DNA of 64,000 bases from Magicicada septendecula (lineage: Eukaryota > Arthropoda > Insecta > Hemiptera > Cicadidae). Position numbers and translations under genes: made by a program. The DNA is taken from contig CM068367.1 in NCBI GenBank assembly GCA_034769895.1, positions 317,997,986-318,061,985 of the forward strand. The letters run 5' to 3'. Of the stretch, positions 51,126-61,420 are shown one piece after another; the stretch's first letter is position 1, and each line of letters starts with the position of its first letter. The notes under the pieces were generated by a model that did no database searches, had not been told where the DNA came from, and saw only the letters and a program-made list of their open reading frames with translations.

Positions 51126-54100
51126 TACTTTACTCTTGTTAAATCATAAAATGTTTCAGGTAAACTACCCCTTTCTCTTAACCGATCTTCTCCAAAATCA
51201 ACAGACCTTCCGTCCTCAACAATTCAGGGAAGCATGCAAAAAAATATTTGATTCTGTTTGAATGTGCGGCAGTTATCGTTCGTCATGGAAACATTTCTCT
51301 TGTTACAACATAAAATGTTGCAGGTAAACAACCCCTTTCCCTTATCCGATCTTCAGCAAAATCAATAGACCTTGAGCTCTCTGCAACTCAGGGTGTGCAA
51401 AACATTATTTGGTTCTCATTGAATTTTCGGCAGTTATCGTTCGTCATAAAAAATTACCCTTTTTAAAACATAAAACGTTGCTGATAAACTACCCCTTCCA
51501 TTAACCGATCTTCACCAACACCAATACGTATTGAGAACTCTACAATACAGGGCTGTATGCAAAACATCATTTGATTCTGTTTGAATTTGCGGCTGTTATC
51601 GTTTACTATAGAAAAAAATTACCTTTGATAAAAAACCGTTCCTGGTAAACTACCCCTTTCCCTTAACCGATCTTCACCAAAAACGACAGGTCTTAGGTAC
51701 TCTACAATTGAGGCCTGTATGCAAACAATTATTTGATTCTGTTTGAATTTGCGGCTGTTATCGTTTGCCATAGAAAACACCCTTGATAAAACATAAAACG
51801 TTGCTGGTAAACTACCCTATTCCATTAACCGATCTTCACCAAAAACAATAGGTCTTGAGAATTCTACAATTCAGGGGTGTATGAAAACATTAGTTGATTC
51901 TCTTTGAATTTACGGCATTTATCGTTCGTCATAGAAAAAATACCCTTGTTAAAACATAAAGCGTTGTTGTTAAACTACCCCTTTCCCTTAACCGATCTTC
52001 AACAAAATCAACAGACCTTGAGTACTGTATAATTCAAAAAGGTATGCAGATGAGTAGTTGATTCTGTTTTAATGTACGGCAGTTATCGTTCGTCAAAAAA
52101 AAATTAACCTTGATAAAACATAAAATGTTGCTGATAAACAATCCTGTTCCCTTAACCGATCTTCACCAAAACCAACAGGTCTTGAAAACTCTACATTTCA
52201 GGGCTGTATGCAAAATATTATATGATTCTGTATGAATTTGCGGTTGTTATCATTTGCCATATAAAATACCCTAGATAAAACAAAAAACGTTTCTGGTAAA
52301 CTACCCCTTTCCCTTAACCGATCTTCACCAAAAACAATTGGTCTTTAGTACTCAACAAAACAGGGCTGTATGCAAAAACGTATTTGATTCTGTATGAATT
52401 TGCGGCTCTTATGGTTTGCCATAAGAAATACCCTTTTAAAACATAAAACGATGCTGGTAAGCTACCCCTTTCCCTTAACCGATCTTCACCAACACCAATA
52501 GGTATTGAGAACTCTACAATACAGGGCTGTATGCAAAACATCATTTGATTCTGTTTGAATTTGCGGCTGTTATCGTTTACCATAGAAAAAATTACCCTTG
52601 ACAAAAAAGCGTTGCTGGTAAACTACCCCTTTCCCTTAACCGACCTTCACCAAAAACGATAGGTCTTGAGAACTCTAAAATTTAGGGCTGTATGTAAAAT
52701 ATTATTTGATTTTGTTTGAATTTGCGGCTGTTATCGTTTACCATAAAAAAAAAATTACCCTTGATAAAAAACCGTTGCTGGTAAACTACCCCTTTACCTT
52801 AAACGATCTTCACCAAAAACAATAGGTCTTTAGTACTGAAGAATTCAGGGCTGTATGCAAAAACGTATTTGATTCTGTTTGAATTTGCGGCTCTTATCGT
52901 TTGCCATAAAAAATACCCTTTTAAAACATAAAACGATGCTGGTAAACTACCCCTTTCCCTTAACCGATCTTCACCAACACCAATAGGTATTGAGAACTCT
53001 ACAATACAGGGCTGTATGCAAAACATCATTTGATTCTGTTTGAATTTGCGGCTGTTATCGTTTACCATAGAAAAAATTACCCTTGATAAAAAACCGTTGC
53101 TGGTAAACTACCCCTTTACCTTAAACGATCTTCACCAAAAACAATAGGTCTTTAGTACTGAAGAATTCAGGGCAGTATGCAAAAACGTATTTGATTCTGT
53201 TTGAATTTGCGGCTCTTATCGTTTGCCATAATAAATACACTTTTAAAACATAAAACGTTGCTGGTAAATTACCCCTTTCCCTTAACCGATCTTCACCAAA
53301 ACTAAAAGGGCTTGAGAACTCTACAAGTAAGGGCAGTATGCAAAACATTATTTGATTATGATTGAATTTGCGGCTGGTATCGTTTGCCATAAAAAATACC
53401 CTTGTTAAAACATAAAACGTTGCTGGTAAACTACCCCTTTACCTCAACCGATCTTTACCAAAATAAACATATCTTGAGAGCTCTATAATTCAGTGCCGTA
53501 TGCGAAATATTATTTGATTCTGTTTGAATTTGCGGCTCTTATCGTTTGCCAAACAAACAAAATTACCCTTGATAAAAAAAAAAACCTTTGCCGGTAAACT
53601 ACCCCTTTCCCTCAACCGATCTTCACCAAAAACAACAGGTCGCGAGTGCTCTATAAATCAGGGCTATATGCAAAAAAATATTTGATTCTGTTTGAATTTG
53701 CGGCTGTTTGAATTTGCGGATCTTATCGTTTGCCATAATAAATACACTTTTAAAACATAAAACGTTGCCGGTAAACTACCCCTTTACCTCAACCGATCTT
53801 TACCAAAATGAACATATCTTGAGAGCCTTATAATTCAGGGATGTATGCGAAATATTATTTTATTCTGTTTGAATTTGCTTCTCTTATCGTTTGCCAAACA
53901 AACAAAATTACCCTTGATAAAAAAAAAACCTTTGCCGGTAAACTACCCCTTTCCCTTAACCGACCTTCACCAAAAACGATAGGTCTTGAGAACTCTAAAA
54001 TTCAGGGCCATATGTAAAATATTATTTGATTTTGTTTGAATTTGCGGCTGTTATCGTTTACCATAGAAAAAAATTACCCTTGATAAAAAACCGTTCCTGG

Positions 54101-55050
54101 TAAACTACCCCTTTACCTTAAACGATCTTCACCAAAAACAATAGGTCTTTAGTACTGAAGAATTCAGGGCTGTATGCAAAAACGTATTTGATTCTGTTTG
54201 AATTTGCGGCTCTTATCGTTTGCCATAATAAATACACTTTTAAAACATAAAACGTTGCTGGTAAACTACCCCTTTCCCTTAACCGATCTTCACCAAAACT
54301 CAAAGGGCTTGAGAACTCTACAAGTAAGGGCAGTATGCAAAACATTATTTGATTGTGTTTGAATTTGCGGCTGGTATCGTTTGCCATATAAAATACCCTT
54401 GTTAAAACATAAAACGTTGCCGGTAAACTACCCCTTTACCTTTACCAAAATAAACATATCTTGAGAGCTCTATAATTCAGGGCCGTATGCGAAATATTAT
54501 TTGATTCTGTTTGAATTTGCGGCTCTTATCGTTTGCCAAACAAACAAAATTACCCTTGATAAAAAAAAAACCTTTGCCGGTAAACAACCCCTTTCCCTCA
54601 ACCGATCTTCACAAAAAACAACAGGTCGCGAGTGCTCTATAAATCAGGGCTGTATGCAAAAAAATATTTGATTCTGTTTGAATTTGCGGCTGTTTGAATT
54701 TGCGGCTCTTATCGTTTGCCATAATAAATACACTTTTTAAACATAAAACGTTGCCAGTAAACTACCCTTTTACCTCAACCGATCTTTACCAAAATGAACA
54801 TATCCTGAGAGCTCTATAATTCAGGGCCGTATGCGAAATATTATTTGATTCTGTTTGAATTTGCGGCTCTTATCGTTTGCCAAACAAACAAAATTACCCT
54901 TGATAAAAAAGAAACCTTTGCCGGTAAACTACCCCTTTTCCTCAACCGATCTTCACCAAAAACAACAGGTCGCGAGTGCTCTAAAAATAAGGCGATATGC
55001 AAAAAAATATTTGATTCTGAGTGAATTTGCGGCTGTTATGGTTTGCCATA
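50471..55050 (+). repeat. Array B HOR copy B7 (dimer class I)
   Basis: 4,580-bp unit carrying the class I markers of B5 (ATTGGGGTACGG, TATTTGGTTCTC, AATCCTGTTCCC, GGTAAGCTACC, CTTGACAAAAAAGCG, GGGCCATATG, GATTCTGAGTG at ~55,014). It starts 9,159 bp after B5. Confidence 0.92.
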
Positions 55051-55706
55051 GGAAAAACATCTACAGACACTCAGACAGACACACAGACAGACACACAGAC
55101 ACACAGACACACACACACAGACACTTTTCGAAAAATGACTTTTTTTCATGTATTGAGTGTAGTACAATCAGAATCTGCAATAATCTAGAACACGATTTTT
55201 TTTGCCATCACCATACTGCCATTTTCTAAAGGAACATGGAAGTAATATCGGTATGGAGTACCATACGTGACTTCCATGTTCTAAGATTTATATTTAAAAT
55301 CATATTCGAAATGAAATATTACCATAGAAACTACTTCTTTCTACTTATTGCTTCAGCGTTACCCACAATACTGTGGTCACTATCGTATACCACCTCACGT
55401 TTTCGCACTCGATTTTCACCGATGATGGCAGTCGATGCCACTGCCGAAAAGTCTTGTTTTGCAGATAACATTGGAGTACGGCTAAACAGCCCGGGAAGGT
55501 ATTTTAACAAAGAACTACTTCTTTGTTGCCGATAACTTAGTACACATATAAAAATTCTCCCCTCCACCTTCAACTATAATTTTTTATAATAGAAAATTAC
55601 CCCCACCCCGTTCACCTAACTTCTTCATTTATAGATATTTCATCTACGTTTCTACAGTGGATTACTATGAGCTTCTTATCAGGATACTTTATTTATAAAA
55701 ATTAAG
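55051..55706 (+). repeat. Non-satellite insert, array B copy 8
   Basis: 656 bp; microsatellite 55,064-55,124. Carries class II GATGCCACTGCC and a private GGAGTACCATACG. Open 99-codon frame at 55,236-55,535. Confidence 0.9.
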
Positions 55707-57543
55707 TACTTTACTCTTGTTAAATCATAAAATGTTTCAGGTAAACTACCCCTTTCTCTTAACCGATCTTCTCCAAAATCAACAGACCTTCCGTCCTCAA
55801 CAATTCAGGGAAGCATGCAAAAAAATATTTGATTCTGTTTGAATGTGCGGCAGTTATCGTTCGTCATGTAAACATTTCTCTTGTTACAACATAAAATGTT
55901 GCAGGTAAACAACCCCTTTCCCTTATCCGATCTTCAGCAAAATCAATAGACCTTGAGCTCTCTGCAACTCAGGGTGTGCAAAACATTCTTTGATTCTCAT
56001 TGAATTTTCGGCAGTTATCGTTCGTCATAAAAAAATTACCCTTTTTAAAACATAAAACGTTGCTGATAAACTACCCCTTCCATTAACCGATCTTCACCAA
56101 CACCAATACGTATTGAGAACTCTACAATACAGGGCTGTATGCAAAACATCATTTGATTCTGTTTGAATTTGCGGCTGTTATCGTTTACTATAGAAAAAAA
56201 TTACCTTTGATAAAAAACCGTTCCTGGTAAACTACCCCTTTCCCTTAACCGATCTTCACCAAAAACGACAGGTCTTAGGTACTCTACAATTGAGGCCTGT
56301 ATGCAAACAATTATTTGATTCTGTTTGAATTTGCGGCTGTTATCGTTTGCCATATAAAACACCCTTGATAAAACATAAAACGTTGCTGGTAAACTACCCT
56401 ATTCCATTAACCGATCTTCACCAAAAACAATAGGTCTTGAGAATTCTACAATTCAGGGGTGTATGAAAACATTAGTTGATTCTCTTTGAATTTACGGCAT
56501 TTATCGTTCGTCATAGAAAAAATACCCTTGTTAAAACATAAAGCGTTGCTGGTAAACTACCCCTTTCCCTTAACCGATCTTCAACAAAATCAACAGACCT
56601 TGAGTACTGTATAATTCAAAAAGGTATGCAGATGAGTAGTTGATTCTGTTTTAATGTACGGCAGTTATCGTTCGTCAAAAGAAAATTAACCTTGATAAAA
56701 CATAAAATGTTGCTGATAAACAATCCTATTCCCTTAACCGATCTTCACCAAAACCAACAGGTCTTGAAAACTCTACATTTCAGGGCTGTATGAAAAATAT
56801 TATATGATTCTGTATGAATTTGCGGTTGTTATCATTTGCCATATAAAATACCCTAGATAAAACAAAAAACGTTTCCGGTAAACTACCCCTTTCCCTTAAC
56901 CGATCTTCACCAAAAACAATTGGTCTTTAGTACTCAACAAAACAGGGCTGTATGCAAAAACGTATTTGATTCTGTATGAATTTGCGGCTCTTATGGTTTG
57001 CCATAAGAAATACCCTTTTAAAACATAAAACGATGCTGGTAAACTACCCCTTTCCCTTAACCGATCTTCACCAACACCAATAGGTATTGAGAACTCTACA
57101 ATACAGGGCTGTATGCAAAACATCATTTGATTCTGTTTGAATTTGCGGCTGTTATCGTTTACCATAGAAAAAATTACCCTTGATAAAAAAGCGTTGGTGG
57201 TAAACTACCCCTTTCCCTTAACCGACCTTCACCAAAAACGATAGGTCTTGAGAACTCTAAAATTCAGGGCTATATGTAAAATATTATTTGATTTTGTTTG
57301 AATTTGCGGCTGTTATCGTTAGCCATACAAAATACCCTTGATAAAACAAATTCCTGGCCGGTAAACTACCCCTTTACCTTAAAGGATCTTCACCAAAAAC
57401 AATAGGTCTTTAGTACTGAAGAATTCAGGGCTGTATGCAAAAACGTATTTGATTCTGTTTGAATTTGCGGCTCTTATCGTTTGCCATAAAAAATACCCTT
57501 TTAAAACATAAAACGATGCTGGTAAACTACCCCTTTCCCTTAA

Positions 57544-58676
57544 CCGATCTTCACCAAAAACAATAGGTCTTGAGAATTCTACAATTCAGGGGTGTATGAA
57601 AACATTAGTTGATTCTCTTTGAATTTACGGCATTTATCGTTCGTCATAGAAAAAATACCCTTGTTAAAACATAAAGCGTTGCTGGTAAACTACCCCTTTC
57701 CCTTAACCGATCTTCAACAAAATCAACAGACCTTGAGTACTGTATAATTCAAAAAGGTATGCAGATGAGTAGTTGATTCTGTTTTAATGTACGGCAGTTA
57801 TCGTTCGTCAAAAGAAAATTAACCTTGATAAAACATAAAATGTTGCTGATAAACAATCCTATTCCCTTAACCGATCTTCACCAAAACCAACAGGTCTTGA
57901 AAACTCTACATTTCAGGGCTGTATGCAAAATATTATATGATTCTGTATGAATTTGCGGTTGTTATCATTTGCCATATAAAATACCCTAGATAAAACAAAA
58001 AACGTTTCCGGTAAACTACCCCTTTCCCTTAACCGATCTTCACCAAAAACAATTGGTCTTTAGTACTCAACAAAACAGGGCTGTATGCAAAAACGTATTT
58101 GATTCTGTATGAATTTGCGGCTCTTATGGTTTGCCATAAGAAATACCCTTTTAAAACATAAAACGATGCTGGTAAACTACCCCTTTCCCTTAACCGATCT
58201 TCACCAACACCAATAGGTATTGAGAACTCTACAATACAGGGCTGTATGCAAAACATCATTTGATTCTGTTTGAATTTGCGGCTGTTATCGTTTACCATAG
58301 AAAAAATTACCCTTGACAAAAAAGCGTTGCTGGTAAACTACCCCTTTCCCTTAACCGACCTTCACCAAAAACGATAGGTCTTGAGAACTCTAAAATTCAG
58401 GGCTGTATGTAAAATATTATTTGATTTTGTTTGAATTTGCGGCTGTTATCGTTTACCATAAAAAAAAAATTACCCTTGATAAAAAACCGTTGCTGGTAAA
58501 CTACCCCTTTACCTTAAACGATCTTAACCAAAAACAATAGGTCTTTAGTACTGAAGAATTCAGGGCTGTATGTAAAAACGTATTTGATTCTGTTTGAATT
58601 TGCGGCTCTTATCGTTTGCCATAAAAAATACCCTTTTAAAACATAAAACGATGCTGGTAAACTACCCCTTTCCCTT
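57544..58676 (+). repeat. Second copy of a 1,133-bp tandem duplication
   Basis: Sequence from 57,544 (CCGATCTTCACCAAAAACAA) repeats that from 56,411 and runs through the same monomer series. The left breakpoint joins two different monomers within the shared stretch CCGATCTTCACCA. The offset equals seven monomers. The duplication is private to this unit. The distal part of the second copy matches the other dimer class, so its right end is defined by offset rather than identity. Confidence 0.85.
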
Positions 58677-60764
58677 AACCGATCTTCACCAACACCAATA
58701 GGTATTGAGAGCTCTACAATACAGGGCTGTATGCAAAACATCATTTGATTCTGTTTGAATTTGCGGCTGTTATCGTTTACCATAGAAAAAATTACCCTTG
58801 ATAAAAAACCGTTGCTGGTAAACTACCCCTTTACCTTAAACGATCTTCACCAAAAACAATAGGTCTTTAGTACTGAAGAATTCAGGGCAGTATGCAAAAA
58901 CGTATTTGATTCTGTTTGAATTTGCGGCTCTTATCGTTTGCCATAATAAATACACTTTTAAAACATAAAACGTTGCTGGTAAATTACCCCTTTCCCTTAA
59001 CCGATCTTCACCAAAACTAAAAGGGCTTGAGAACTCTACAAGTAAGGGCAGTATGCAAAACATTATTTGATTATGATTGAATTTGCGGCTGGTATCGTTT
59101 GCCATAAAAAATACCCTTGTTAAAACATAAAACGTTGCTGGTAAACTACCCCTTTACCTCAACCGATCTTTACCAAAATAAACATATCTTGAGAGCTCTA
59201 TAATTCAGGGCCGTATGCGAAATATTATTTGATTCTGTTTGAATTTGCGGCTCTTATCGTTTGCCAAACAAACAAAATTACCCTTGATAAAAAAAAAACC
59301 TTTGCCGGTAAACTACCCCTTTCCCTCAACCGATCTTCACCAAAAACAACAGGTCGCGAGTGCTCTATAAATCAGGGCTATATGCAAAAAAATATTTGAT
59401 TCTGTTTGAATTTGCGGCTGTTTGAATTTGCGGATCTTATCGTTTGCCATAATAAATACACTTTTAAAACATAAAACGTTGCCGGTAAACTACCCCTTTA
59501 CCTCAACCGATCTTTACCAAAATGAACATATCTTGAGAGCCTTATAATTCAGGGATGTATGCGAAATATTATTTTATTCTGTTTGAATTTGCTTCTCTTA
59601 TCGTTTGCCAAACAAACAAAATTACCCTTGATAAAAAAAAAACCTTTGCCGGTAAACTACCCCTTTCCCTTAACCGACCTTCACCAAAAACGATAGGTCT
59701 TGAGAACTCTAAAATTCAGGGCCATATGTAAAATATTATTTGATTTTGTTTGAATTTGCGGATGTTATCGTTTACCATAGAAAAAAATTACCCTTGATAA
59801 AAAACCGTTCCTGGTAAACTACCCCTTTACCTTAAACGATCTTCACCAAAAACAATAGGTCTTTAGTACTGAAGAATTCAGGGCTGTATGCAAAAACGTA
59901 TTTGATTCTGTTTGAATTTGCGGCTCTTATCGTTTGCCATAATAAATACACTTTTAAAACATAAAACGTTGCTGGTAAACTACCCCTTTCCCTTAACCGA
60001 TCTTCACCAAAACTCAAAGGGCTTGAGAACTCTACAAGTAAGGGCAGTATGCAAAACATTATTTGATTGTGTTTGAATTTGCGGCTGGTATCGTTTGCCA
60101 TATAAAATACCCTTGTTAAAACATAAAACGTTGCCGGTAAACTACCCCTTTACCTTTACCAAAATAAACATATCTTGAGAGCTCTATAATTCAGGGCCGT
60201 ATGCGAAATATTATTTGATTCTGTTTGAATTTGCGGCTCTTATCGTTTGCCAAACAAACAAAATTACCCTTGATAAAAAAAAAACCTTTGCCGGTAAACA
60301 ACCCCTTTCCCTCAACCGATCTTCACAAAAAACAACAGGTCGCGAGTGCTCTATAAATCAGGGCTGTATGCAAAAAAATATTTGATTCTGTTTGAATTTG
60401 CGGCTGTTTGAATTTGCGGCTCTTATCGTTTGCCATAATAAATACACTTTTTAAACATAAAACGTTGCCGGTAAACTACCCTTTTACCTCAACCGATCTT
60501 TACCAAAATGAACATATCCTGAGAGCTCTATAATTCAGGGCCGTATGCGAAATATTATTTGATTCTGTTTGAATTTGCGGCTCTTATCGTTTGCCAAACA
60601 AACAAAATTACCCTTGATAAAAAAGAAACCTTTGCCGGTAAACTACCCCTTTTCCTCAACCGATCTTCACCAAAAACAACAGGTCGCGAGTGCTCTAAAA
60701 ATAAGGCGATATGCAAAAAAATATTTGATTCTGTTTGAATTTGCGGCTGTTATGGTTTGCCATA

Positions 60765-61420
60765 GGAAAAACATCTACAGACACTCAGACAGACACTCAG
60801 ACAGACACACAGACACACAGACACACACACACAGACACTTTTCGAAAAATGACTTTTTTTCATGTTTTGAGTGTAGTACAATCAGAATCTGCAATAATCT
60901 AGAACACGATTTTTTTTGCCATCACCATACTGCCATTTTCTAAAGGAACATGGAAGTAATATCGGTATGGAGAACCATACGTGACTTCCATGTTCTAAGA
61001 TTTATATTTAAAATCATATTCGAAATGAAATATTACCATAGAAACTACTTCTTTCTACTTATTGCTTCAGCGTTACCCACAATACTGTGGTCACTATCGT
61101 ATACCACCTCACGTTTTCGCACTCGATTTTCACCGATGATGGCAGTCGATGGCACTGCCGAAAAGTCTTGTTTTGCAGATAACATTGGGGTACGGCTAAA
61201 CAGCCCGGGAAGGTATTTTAACAAAGAACTACTTCTTTGTTGCCGATAACTTAGTACACATATAAAAATTCTCCCCTCCACCTTAAACTATAATTTTTTA
61301 TAATAGAAAATTACCCCCACCCCGTTCACCTAACTTCTTCATTTATAGATATTTCATCTACGTTTCTACAGTGGATTACTATGAGCTTCTTATCAGGATA
61401 CTTTATTTATAAAAATTAAG
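60765..61420 (+). repeat. Non-satellite insert, array B copy 9
   Basis: 656 bp; microsatellite 60,778-60,838 with a private second CACTCAGACAG unit. The T-rich segment reads CATGTTTTGAG as in the 21.3-kb fragment rather than CATGTATTGAG. Open 99-codon frame at 60,950-61,249. Confidence 0.9.

Larger units (their letters stand above)
55051..60764 (+). repeat. Array B HOR copy B8 (class II/I mosaic, 7-monomer duplication)
   Basis: 5,714-bp unit. It carries class II markers through 57,543, then repeats from the position equivalent to 56,411 (offset 1,133 bp, seven monomers), still class II until ~58,180. It is class I at ~58,313-59,720 (CTTGACAAAAAAGCG, GGGCCATATG) and like B6 again near the end (GTTGCCGGT ~60,463; GATTCTGTTTG before the next insert). 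Confidence 0.92.
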
